64,000 bases of DNA, taken from Pseudocercospora fijiensis CIRAD86. Its lineage: Eukaryota; Ascomycota; Dothideomycetes; Mycosphaerellales; Mycosphaerellaceae. The position numbers were made by a program, and so were the translations under genes. Shown here piece by piece: positions 53,030 to 64,000 of this stretch. Location: assembly GCF_000340215.1 (NCBI RefSeq), contig NW_006921534.1, positions 1,327,171 to 1,391,170 on the forward strand, written 5' to 3'. A model generated the notes under the pieces. The model worked only from the letters and a program-made list of their open reading frames with translations. It searched no databases and was not told where the DNA came from. The first letter of the stretch is position 1. Each line of letters starts with the position of its first letter.

Positions 53030-56000
53030 GAACACAGTTAGTTAATACCCTAACTCGACTTTCTATATCGTCCGCCGCCTTAAGAACGACTATCGAGAGG
53101 CTCTTAACTAGGTTTAAGTGCTCTAGGAAGCTAATAACCTAAACCGTAAGAAGTACGAAATAGCTAGATAGCGCGCTTTCGATCTATAGTAAGAGGTAGA
53201 CCTTCTATAGTAAGAGTAGGGAAACACCGAGAATCTAAAAAAAGAGCTAGATAAGATAACTAGCAAGAAGGACTAGTATCGCAAATATATAAAAAATGCT
53301 AAACAGAAGTGTAAGGCATATAAGAAGGTCGTAGAAGGACTATAAGCTCGCATCGACGCCCTCGAGGTAGAGAATAAGCTAACCTATACCGAAGAAGACT
53401 TCCGGAAGCTTTAAGATAAGCTAAAAGAATGTTAGTAGCAACTCGAGGAAGCTAAGCGTAGCCGATTAGACAAGCGTAATAACACTAACCGCCGCTCGTC
53501 TAAGTCGCGCTCCCTTTCCTAACGCGTATGTAGAGAGGCACCTCCGCCGCTACCCTCTCTAAACAAGAACAAGGACGCTAACAAGGGCAACACGAACCTA
53601 GATAATAACTCAAGCGACGAGTCTAATTCCGACAAGCGTAAGCTAAAGAAAATCAAGAAGTTTAAGAGCAACAAGTTAAATAATAAGGACTCTATAGCTA
53701 TCCCCTTAGATAGCGAAGAAGAAGAAGATAGGGATATTGTCTCGTATAACGTAACTCTTAAGGAAGCCTTCCGTACGAACAAAGACATTAAAGTTACTAA
53801 GTTTGACGGCACTAGCACGATCACATTCTAAGATTAGATTCGTAAGCTTAGTATTAAGCTCTTAGTTACCCGTTTTAAGGACGTGTCTTCTGCACTCGAC
53901 TACGTCTTAAACACCTGCCTGTCTAGCACCCTAAAGGAGATAATAGCTCCTCGCGTTCCTTCCTTAGTCGATTTCGGATTCCTCGATAATGAGATTAACC
54001 CCGAAGAAGCATTTACGTCTATGCGAGAAATGATTTAAGTACTAAAAGAAGACTACGGCGAATTTGACCTAGTCGGCAACGCTCGCTATAAAATGAGCAA
54101 GTTAGAGATGCCTTCTAACGCTAAGTTTACCGAGTAGTACCCTTCGTATTAGAAGATTAACGCTCGTATCCCTCGCACTAATAACAAGGTAGGACAGTCT
54201 TACTAGGTGTATTAGCTCTACTTAAAGCTAAACGTTAAGTACAAGGTTAGCTTGCGCCTTTAGTTATATAGTACAGTCGCTAAGCTAGTTAAGCTCTGCT
54301 AGCGCCTATAGCAGGACTTTATTCGTATTAACGAAGCGCACCCGCGAAAGGAAGCTAATAAGGATAGCAAAGATAAGCCTAAGGACAAAGACAAGTCCGC
54401 CTCTAAGCCGAACACTATAACGGCTCCTACTACTAGTCTCAAGGTATAGAACGACCGTCTAGACAAGTACAAGAACCTTCCAAAGATAACGAAGGAACTC
54501 CGCGAACAATTGGACGCTAAGGGTCGTTGCCGCCGCTACCGAGAGAAGGGTTATAGTCCTAATAATAAGACCTGCCTACTTATCGACTATAAGAAGTTGC
54601 CGCCTAGTCCTCGCCCTAATACGAGCGGCACTACTACCACCGAGAACGTCGACTCGGAAAAAGCCTAGACTGCTATTATAGCGCAAATAATAGTAGTTAT
54701 CCGTAGGATGCATTACATATACTAGTACTGCCTATTACATTAAGAGCCTCGGCATTGCAAGCTACGCTCTAAGATATTTTAGCATTAAATACAGAAACCC
54801 GACCTCCCGATATTAGATAGCACTTTATCGTAGAGGGACAAGCAAATAGAAACCCTTCTAAATTCTTTCTCGATAATAGTGCTAATACTTAGTACTATAA
54901 TAACTCCTATACGCAATACTATAATCTCCCGCGTATCAAACTACGCAACCCTTTTACCTTAGGTTTGGCTATACTTTCGACAGGCGGCTAGATAATTAGC
55001 GAAATAACCGAAGTTGAAGTAAATGTAGGTAGACACTACGAGAAGATTCGCTTCTTTATCGTTAAAAACCTCGGATACGACTTTACGCTTAGTTCTAGTT
55101 AGCATGCTTGTTATATGCCTACTAAGAACTAGAAAGACAAGACACTACAATTCCTTAATTATAGCTGCTAAGGCTATTCGATCTATATATACGTATTAGT
55201 ATTAGCTATACCAAAACTACGTTCCCGTCCTTTCTCCGAACGACCTCTCTACTTCCGCGTAGCTATACTATCCCCGCTTAAGGCTATTTAATTATCGACA
55301 TCTGCTAGCACTCCCGCTAAAGAGAAGTTGCCTAAGATTAAAGAGGTAAGTCCTTAAGCGTTCGGGATGTATACGCGACGGAAGGGAGCCGTAGTTCATT
55401 GTCTTTACCTTAATCTAAAGGAATCGAATTAGTACAAGTTACTAGCTAATCCATTTACGGCACAAGTGCTTAAAGCACACAGTATAACTGCAAAGCCCGT
55501 ACGCTGCTCGAACACTGCGTTTGCATACGCTATGTTAATCGAATAGCTAGTAGCTAACGCTATCGAGAAACACAAAGACTGTCTAAAGAAGGTCTACTCT
55601 TCTAATCTAGCAATAGCGTACGCTATGTTAGCGCCTTCCGATATTAACAAATTTATAAAAGGCAAAGATAAGCAGGAAGATATACTTCCTAAGTTGCCTA
55701 AAGAATATTATAACTAAGCAGACTGTTAGTCTCGCGAAGACGTAGATAAATTGCTACTATATCGCCCTACAGACTACTAGATCAAGTTACGAGATAGCAA
55801 ATCCCCGCTATATATCCGCCCGCGCCCTATGTCTAATGTCGAGAACATAGTCGCTAAGAAGTAGGTAGATAATCAGTTAGAGAAAGGAAAGATCTAGCGA
55901 AGCAACTCCCCTACTACTATACCTATACTAATTGTACGAAAGCCTAGTAGAGGCCTTCGAGTCTATATTAACTATCGAGCACTTAATGAACTAACTGTTA

Positions 56001-58760
56001 AGAGCCGATATCCGATACCGTTACTATAGGATACTCTCAACAAGATTAGTAGCAAGAAGTAGTTTACTAAGCTCGACGTTATTGCCGCCTTTAACAGAAT
56101 CCGGATAGTAGCGGGGGATAAGTAGAAGACCGCATTTACCTACAGGTACGGGTAGTTCGAATGCCTAGCTATGCCCTTCGGACTGTGCAATACTCCTAGC
56201 ACGTTTCAGTTATATATTAACGATGCCCTACGGGAATTCCTTAATAACTTTGTGTTAGCCTATCTTGATAACTGCCTTATCTTTAGCGATACGTACGAGG
56301 AACACGTAGAGCATGTTCGTAAAGTGCTCGACCGGCTTCGAGCCGCTAGCCTATAACTAGACATCGACAAATGCGAGTTCTACGTTTACGAGACCAAATA
56401 TCTCGGATTAATTATCGGTGCAGATAGTATCCGAATAGACCTAGAGAAGGTGTCTGCTATCTACGCTTAGGAGACTCCTCGCAACGTTAAGGACATCCAA
56501 TCCTTCCTAGGGTTCGCAAATTTCTATCGACGCTTTATTAAGAACTTCTTACGTATCGCTATGCCTATAACTAGGTTAATACGTATAGTCGATGCACCTA
56601 AGTAGGAATAGACGCCGGAATGCTAGAAAGTATTCGATACCCTTAAAGCCGTATTTATATTAGAACAGGTGTTGTCCTACTTCTAACTAGGGCTAGAGAC
56701 AATTCTCGAAACGGACGCTTCTAACTTCGTTACTGTAGCCGTTTTGTCTTAGCGAGACAAAGAGGGTATACTAAGGCCTATTATATACCTCTCTCGCAAG
56801 ATGTCTCCGACTAAATGTAACTATAACATCTACGATAAGGAACTCCTAGCAATCGTTAAAGCTTTCGAAGAATAGCGCCTAGAGTTAATAGCGCATATTA
56901 ATAAAGAAGAAGGTACCTTCGAGAACTTACCTATAGCCGAAGGCAAACTAGTCTTAGTCTACTTAGACTATAAGAACTTGGAACAATTTATAACTACAAA
57001 AGTGTTAAACCGAAGACAAGCCCGTTAGTCCGAGTTCTTGTCGCAATTCTTCTTTAAGGTTATTTACCGACTAGGTGTGTAAGGCACTAAACTAGATAGC
57101 CTTACTCGTCGTCCGCAGGATCGCCCTCTAGCCGGAGACCCTCGACTTACGTAATAAGAACGAACGTTGCTTCCGGAGGATCGTATCCTACGCCTTAACT
57201 CTATAAGCGCCACTCCGCTAGGCAATAAGCTACTATAGGCAGTACGCGCTACGTACGAAGATACTAAGATTTAACAAGCCCTTTATTAGCTAGAGCTCGG
57301 TTAACTAGTGCTACTTCTTCGTCGGTAGAAACTAGATAACCGAGATGCCGTCGCTTTCGAAGGACTAATCTACCTTAAGAATCGTTACGACACATATAGT
57401 ATATATATACCGCGTACCGAGGACGACAAACTACATAAGCGCATCGTTAAGGAATACTATAACTTACCCGCCGCTAGTTACGCCGGCAGAGCAAAGACCT
57501 ACGACTTAGTCGCTCGCGATTTCCTATAGTCTAGGATTTCATAGACCGTGCGTATAGTAGTGCGTGCCTGCTACACTTGTCGTTCGACTAAACTATTACT
57601 AGAATAGTAGCCTAGTCTCCTATAGCTACTTCCTATACCCTTCGAACTATAAGATAATATTGCTATAGACTTTGTTGTCTAACTGCCGCCTAGCACTAGA
57701 ACAGTAGACGGCGTCGAATACAAAGACATTTTAACGGTTACTTGCCGTCTAGGCAAGGAAGCTCACCTTATTGCGGTTAAGTTAATAGAAGCTGAACACT
57801 GCGCCTACGTCTATCTAGACAAGATCTTCCGCTATTATAGGCTGCCTAAGAACATTGTTTCTAATCGAGGCTCCTAGTAGATCTCTACGTTCTAGAGACG
57901 CCTTTGCTAGTTGTTAAAGATTAATTACAGACTTTCTACCGCCTTCTATCTAGAAACTGATAGACAGTCTAAGAATACTAACAAAGAGATAGAGCGCTAT
58001 ATTCGTACATTTACAGATTATGCTTAAGACGATTGGGTTAACTAGTTGCCTCTTACGGAGCTTACTCGCAACAATTACGTTAATAAGTCTACTAGTATAT
58101 TACTACTATTCGCTCGATAAGGCCGCAACGCTCGGATTAATATAAACCTAGACCTCCCTTAAAAGCTCCTTCCGTATAAACAAAAAGTCGACGCTGCTAA
58201 AGCTAATCGCTTCGCTAAGCAGATGCATAGTTTTTATAAGAAGTTAAAGGAATAGTTGCGCTTTGCTTAAGCTACCTAAGCCGAGTATGCTAACACTAAC
58301 CGTACAGTGCTACCTCGTTATAGTGTCGGCGATCGGGTCTATATTTCTACTAAGAACTAGAAGACTCGTCGACCTTCTAAGAAGTTCGATATTAAATAGT
58401 ACGGTCCGGTTAGCATTACCGAAGACATTAACGGTAAGGCCTATAGGGTAAAGCTGCCGGCACACATCCCGGTTAATAACTCCTTTTACCTAGAAATGCT
58501 CCGACCTGCTAATAATATAGACGAAGGTAAACAACTACCGCCTATCGAAGTTATCGGTAAAGACAACCGACCCGTAGATTAATACGAGATTAAGAAGATT
58601 CTAGATTCCGGCTAGGTAGGCAGAGGCCGTAGCCGGTTACTTAAGTACTTAGTAAAATAGAAAGGATATTTAGACAGTAAAGCGACTTAGGAGCCTATAA
58701 AGCAGGTAATTAGGGATAGACACGCTATCGTTACGGACTTTTATTACGATTACCTAAACG
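53030..58760 (+). pseudogene. gag-pol of gypsy element 2, RIP-mutated
   Basis: The gag part ends with a zinc knuckle at about 54525-54575 (CRRYREKGY..C), with Tyr in place of one Cys and the His. The reverse transcriptase palm is readable at 56171-56356 ([18 protein letters not shown]) and its catalytic box reads YLDNCLIFS at 56261, the second Asp being Asn. RNase H lies at about 56690-56870 (ETDASN), integrase at about 57450-58100, and a C-terminal chromodomain at about 58590-58700 (LLKYLVK-stop-KGY). Interruptions are TAG/TAA at former Gln/Trp codons. Confidence 0.85.
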
Positions 58761-59157
58761 CGTCTATACAAGCAAACTTCGCTCCGCTAAGAGATTGGAT
58801 CCCGTATAAAGAAGTTGATACAGCTAACGCTATTATCGGCAGCAATACTACGACTAGCTTAGCTAGCTTATTAACTGCGACCTCTCTCTTAGACGAAGAT
58901 TACGAAGGGGGTCGCGTGCCTACGTAGAGTAAGTATCGCGATAAGAGCCCGGACGGTAGTATGCCTGTTCTTGATCCTGCTTTTACTAGCTAAGTCGCTA
59001 GTCTAGAGTAGGAGGAAGGAGGCGTTACCGTACTACCTAATATACCCGTACTGTCGCAGGTGCCGGTAAACGAGTTAGAAGAAGATGCGCTATTTGCAAA
59101 CGCTGTATTAGCTACGCAAGGACATAGATATAGACTGTTAAGGACAATAGGCGAATT

Positions 59158-59171
59158 GAAAGGGGGGGTAG
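59158..59171 (+). promoter_or_regulatory. Polypurine tract of gypsy element 2
   Basis: GAAAGGGGGGGTAG directly precedes the 3' LTR, the expected site for plus-strand priming. Confidence 0.8.
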
Positions 59172-59344
59172 TGTTACGGGTTAAGCTCGAACATTTACGT
59201 ATTAGCTCGCACGTGCCTCGGCACGGGCCGTCCCGAGGCTTGGTACCTAGCTTTTAGTATTTAAACACCCCTCTCTCGCGCTCTCTTAGATAGATCGTCG
59301 AGATTCCGTTGTAACCTCTAAACCCCTACCTTTAGTCCCTTACA
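59172..59344 (+). repeat. 3' LTR of gypsy element 2
   Basis: 173 bp, TGTTACGGG..CCCTTACA, differing from the 5' copy at only a few positions, all of RIP type. Confidence 0.93.
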
Positions 59345-62300
59345 TATAGATAGAATGCTATAGATAGGCGATGCTTAAGTCTTAGCTATAGGCAAATCTC
59401 ACTCTAATAATAAGATATAAATATCGAGCCTCGGTTAGAGACTATCCCTTTAGGGGTCCCCTAATAGGTATAGAAGATATTGTTCTATAGCGCTTCTGCT
59501 ATATTAATAGTAGTCTAATCTTTCCGCGCCGGGATATATCGAGCGCCTTTAGTAAATCGATCTACTATAATAAGGATAGTATTATATACGTCCTTGCTGC
59601 CCCTACGCTTAGTAGGCGGAAGTCCTATAATAAAGTCTATTATAAGCTCTATAAATGGCTTATAAGGGATTAGCAATAAGGACAACTCGCTAAAAGGCTA
59701 ATGCTTTAGTGCCTTAACACGTTAATATACGGTATACGTATCTACGTAGTCCTTTATATCCCGCTTACTATTTAGCTAGTAGTATATACGCGATAGTAGC
59801 TCGTGCGACCTCTCTATACTATAGTAACCGGCAAGCTTACTATTATAGTATCGCTTAAGAAGTTCTTGTCGGATCGAATGTTTAGCAGGGACATAGTATC
59901 TGCCCTTAAACTTTAAATAACCTTTGTTATCGATCGACTAGTTACTCTTACTAGATCGAGTCTTTCGCCTACTTATAAGCTTGTCGATACGTTTAGTAGC
60001 AAAGGCGTCCCTCTGCTAAGCCCGTAACAGCTTATCTATAAACGATTAACTATCCCTATTTGTAAGGTTATTTAATAGCACCCTCGCTATTAAACGAGGT
60101 ACGTATTATATGCATCTAATAGCACTAGTAGCCGGATTAACTACATTAGTGCTTTAATCGCTGTTACTATATATAGCGATATCGACTAGGGAGTTATTAT
60201 AACTTCTCCTATCTATATACTTAGCTCTTGCCTTAATACGCACTATTAATATAGCAAGAGCATTAATATGCTTTAAGCCGTCGCGGAGTCCGGTAAGCCG
60301 CTTATCCTACGCTTGCTTATTAACAATACGGGCTATAGCAATCTTATACTATAGGGTTAGAAACAAAGAATTAATGTATTAGGTTTCGCCGTTGTAATTA
60401 GGTCGCCTCGATAGGCTATTAGTAGGGTTGCTTACGCCTAGCCGATATAATATATTAAAATCAAACCTAGCGAGGTAGACGGCCTATCTAGCCTATCGAC
60501 CTATAACCCTAGTAACCTTAGTAATACTACGGAGGTTGTTATAGTCTATATAGACCTAAATAGTGTGCTAAGCACTATTAAGATAGTAGCGCTAATGCTT
60601 AAAGGCCTCGATAATAGCTAGGAGCTCTTACTCGTAGGTCTCGTAGCGACGCTCTATATCGATTATCTTTCGTAAAAAGAAGGCAATTAGGTACTAGTAA
60701 TTGTCCTTATCTAATTGCTGTAATATAATAGCCGATATAGCGAACTATAAAGCGTTAGTCTTAATACGGATCTGCTTGCTTAGTACGAAATAGTGCAATA
60801 AAGGGACTTCGGTAAATCGCTTCTTTAGACCGTTAAAAGCGGCTTGTGTTTTGTTAGTCTACCTAAACTCTCTAGAAGGGTTTGCCTTAGTCTTAGTGAG
60901 CTCAGTTAATAGCATTATATACCTCGAATAGCCCTTAATAAAACGGCGGTAGAAATTAGCGAAGCCGAGGAACGATTAAAGCTCCTTAATAGACGTAGGG
61001 ACAGGCTATTTAGTAATTGTTTTAATCCGATTAGGATTAGCCTTAATACCCTTAGTTAATACGAGGAAACTAAGGAAGGCTACCTCCTTAGCAGCGAAGG
61101 TGCATTTAGAAGGCTTGTAATATAGTCTATAGGCTCGCAGGCGGTCGAGGACCTTGCGTACTACGGCCTAGTGTTCTATAATATTAGGTAAATGTATATA
61201 AACTAGGATATTATCTAGGTAAACCACACAGAGATAGTCTAATAGGCCTGAAAGGGCCCGATTAATATAGGACTAGAATGTTGTAGGGGCATTAGCTAGA
61301 CTAAATAGCATAACTAAGTACTCGAAATAACTATAGCGAGTACGGAAGGCTGTTTTCTATTCGTTACCCTTACGAATGCGGATACGATAGTACGCATCCT
61401 TAATGTCTAATATAGTGTAGTAGTAAGCCCTAGAAAGGCGATCGAGGGTCTTATTAATAAGAGGGAGTAGATAGCGGTCTTTGATAGTAACAGCATTAAG
61501 CCTACGATAGTCGATATATAGACGTAGGCTACTATCCTTCTTTAGTACGAATAGGATAGGTGCACTAGCAGGGCTGTTACTATACCGAATACGACTATTA
61601 GCTAGGTTTTCCTCTAGGTACTTACGCAATATAGCAAGCTCGCGCTTACTAAGGTTGTAGAGTAGTCTAAAAGGAACCTCCTTGCCCTCTATAATATTAA
61701 TCTTATAATCCGTCTCTTTAAATATAGGCAATATCGATGCTAGGTAGTATTTGAACACATTAATATAGGTCTCTCGAATAGGTTCTAGTATGCGCTTAAG
61801 TTGTTTAGAATCTATACTATTAGGGGGCACTAGTTTATCGTTATTACTACCGAGCAGGTCGGCCGTCGGATTAGCTAGGGTTAGGTTGCTAATAAATAGG
61901 ACCCTAATATTATTAGGGCACTCGCTAACATTAATATATTTAATGTCCTCTTTCCTAGCGATTCTAAATCGCTATTATTAACTGCCTAAGTCTATAACTA
62001 CAGCATAGTACTTAAGGACAGGGTTTCTAATAATAATATTAGATAGGAGGCTATCTATGTCTACTACGTAGGCAGTGAAGTTTAGTAGGCGCTTATTTCC
62101 GAGGTCGTCTTTTAGAACTATAGGAACATAGTAGGCTCTATAGGTTAAGTGCCGAGCGTTATTAAACTAAGCAAGGGTTAGTAGGTTAGTCCTCGGCAGT
62201 TGTCGAAGGTCTAATTGCTTAGCTAGGCGATAGCTAATAAGGGCGCTAACTAAATTCCCGGGGTCTAGTATAACCTTTGCCTTATAGTTAGTATCGGGCC

Positions 62301-64000
62301 TAGATATAAGACAGGTACGTATAATAGCTAGCACAATGTCGATAGTCTTACGCCGTACGAGGCTAACAGTTAGTACGGCGCTTACTCTTTTTTCGAAGGT
62401 TAGCCTATAGGGGTAGCGTTAGCTACTAAGAGGTGCTTTCGGTACTTAGTAGTAGTACGGTCGATTCGGGCCTAGTCCTTAGGTTTGTCGCATTAGCCTA
62501 GTAGATAGCTAGTGCTATTACAATTGAAGCACTTCAATCCGGTTAGTAGACTGCTATAGCTATTGTTGCTACTATTATTAGTCGAGCGGTTAGCATTATA
62601 GGGATACGAGCCCCTTCTACGGCCCCTATCGCGGCCTCCTCTATATAGCCGCCGGCTACGGCCTCTTCTACGATCGTTACTATTCCTATTGTTAGTATTG
62701 TTGTCCTAGTAGGAACCTTAGTTTCCTCCGCGGCTACTACGGTTACTACGGTTAGTACTAGCTAGTCGGATCCTTAATTCTAGTCGCTATTAGAGCTAAA
62801 CAGCCCGTTCGGCTGTTTCTACTTCGACTATGAATTGAATGCGCGTTAGATTAGTCTATTCGAATATACGGCGGCGGTCCAATTTAAGGACTAATTCCTA
62901 TCTCAATTTAGGGCGTATTTCGGAGATCTAGATAGAATCAGTTTTAGTCGGGAGGTTATCTTCGAGGGTCTTTAAATAGGCCTTAAATAAGCGAGCCGAT
63001 TAATTAGTCTTTTGTTTAGCTCGAAGGTACTAGTCCTAAGCGTGTTATTGCCTTAGTATAGGGTTTCTAAGGGTGTCTAGTATAATAGTTTTGTAGGTCT
63101 GCTACTAAACAGTAGTCTAGTTATTAAGGGAGTTAAAATGGTTATCCTAGGTGCGTTTTAGGTCGCCGTTAATGTACTGCATAGTATAGACGACTAGTAA
63201 ATAGTCATTTGGTAGAGCCCTTAGTGCGTTTCGTTAGTTAAGCTTACAGTTACGAATGTAGTCGTTGTATTGCTTTCGACTAGAGCTATTAAACACGGTG
63301 CAGTCCTTGAGTTTAGCATCCTTCTTCTAGACTAGGACTAGTAGTAAGGAAGGCCCTGCTATCGACTTAGTATTAGTTGTTAGGGCCTCCTAAAGGCGGC
63401 GAATTTCGAGAAGGTTATCCTTTAGCTATTGTTCTTAACGTAGGGCAGTGAGCCTGTTTTAGGTAGCTTCTTAGAGTCTCCCTACTAGTTAGGGGCCAAA
63501 GGCTAGCTAATTATATCGTCGATTAACAATATTGTTAAGAATGTCGTTAATAGGCAATTCTAGATTATTGCCTAGAATTACAGGTTCTTCTTTAGTAGGC
63601 TCTCCGGTAGGCTCTTTAGTAGGAGGCACTTTAGTAGGCACTTTAGCGGGAACTGTACTACTAGCGTTGTTATTGCTAGCGCTGCTAGCGGTAGCACGGT
63701 TGTTGTTTCGTAATAAACCGGCTATTATAAGGGGCGATACCGATAATGTATTATTAGCCCCTAAGATGCGGATATAGCGGAGTTAGTAGATATTAGTCTA
63801 GTACGATTAACTTAGTGTAATAGGCCGTAGAGAAGGCCTTGCTTAATAATTAGTACGGTTGTTTCGATAGAATAGTACGTATAGGTCCCGTTCTTTGGGC
63901 GCAATATAGTTAGATTAGTCTTGTTCGTAGCTATACCGCTAAAAGCTTGAAATAAGAACTATCTAGCTGCTACCCTTAAAGGGTGGATCGAATACTGTAT

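Larger units (their letters stand above)
52266..59344 (+). mobile_element. Complete Ty3/gypsy chromovirus, element 2, nested in element 3
   Basis: It has two 173-bp LTRs and a perfect target duplication TATAG (52261-52265 and 59345-59349). The plus-strand order is gag, protease, reverse transcriptase, RNase H, integrase, chromodomain, with a polypurine tract before the 3' LTR. RIP stops are spread throughout, so it is structurally complete but inactive. It is younger than element 3 because it lies inside it. Confidence 0.93.
51500..63800 (-). pseudogene. gag-pol of gypsy element 3, RIP-mutated and split
   Basis: The zinc knuckle KCFNCNSTSYLLG-x-C (about 62480-62530) has Tyr where the His should be. 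A 157-codon stretch at 61357-61830 is still open and reads as reverse transcriptase ([52 protein letters not shown]). The catalytic box downstream reads YLDNILVY at about 61198-61225: the second Asp is Asn. The integrase core is cut at the segment preceding TDSxTERxN, where element 2 inserted. The chromodomain reads KKEYLLRWQGY with its Trp as a stop. Confidence 0.8.
51400..64000 (-). mobile_element. Ty3/gypsy chromovirus, element 3, interrupted and running off the window
   Basis: Minus-strand order from the right edge: gag (about 63800-62500), zinc knuckle, protease region, reverse transcriptase (61830-61200), RNase H, integrase (to 59345), then after the inserted element 2 the rest of integrase (from 52265 down) and a C-terminal chromodomain (about 51530-51640). 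LTRs were not identified; the 5' LTR is at or beyond the right edge. All coding parts carry RIP-type changes. Confidence 0.8.

Noticed and set aside
53519..53824. 101-codon Leu/Ser-rich minus-strand frame
   Set aside because: It is the antisense of the gag part of gypsy element 2; Leu/Ser richness reflects Lys/Glu codons on the other strand.

Overview
The window is nuclear DNA of a filamentous ascomycete. The native genes best match a Dothideomycete, possibly Capnodiales/Mycosphaerellales, but that is an inference from gene types, intron style and repeat style, not from a search. Genes have 0-3 short GT-AG introns of about 42-85 bp with CTAAC/CTGAC-like branch sites, and they sit in compact native islands. 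These alternate with long repeat blocks that show repeat-induced point mutation (RIP): CpA/TpG converted to TpA, so CAG/CAA become TAG/TAA and TGG becomes TAG, while CpG largely survives.

Layout. 1-4850: RIP-mutated repeat holding a dead RecQ-type helicase and minisatellites; its edge cuts off a TRI12-like MFS transporter (4870-5555). 6.8-13.9 kb: native island with a HUL5-like HECT ubiquitin ligase, an SLC49/FLVCR-like MFS transporter and a small basic protein. 13896-23861: hAT-like DNA transposon split by a complete Ty3/gypsy chromovirus (14944-21840, 346-bp LTRs, AAGCG target duplication). 23.9-42.0 kb: native island with a GPI-type S10 carboxypeptidase starting 58 bp from the transposon end, a 1070-aa disordered protein, a DUF4804-like protein, an HBN1-like nitroreductase, NOC3, NIP7, a broken 2EXR-type gene, a MAG1/AlkA-type DNA glycosylase, GET1 and ECT1. 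42.1-45.4 kb: DNA transposon with palindromic ends. 45.5-48.2 kb: small island with a 2OG-Fe(II) oxygenase gene carrying an apparent frameshift and a two-exon cysteine-rich secreted protein. 48.5-64.0 kb: nested repeats, in which a plus-strand chromovirus (52266-59344, 173-bp LTRs, TATAG duplication) lies inside the integrase of a minus-strand chromovirus that runs off the right edge.

Functional links. NOC3 and NIP7, both for 60S ribosome assembly, are divergent across 108 bp. GET1 and ECT1, both serving ER membranes, are divergent across 317 bp. HUL5 and the SLC49-like gene also share a divergent promoter. The accessory content (a secreted Cys-rich protein, a GPI protease and a truncated efflux pump, all next to RIP-mutated repeats) resembles the repeat-rich compartment of a plant-associated fungal genome.
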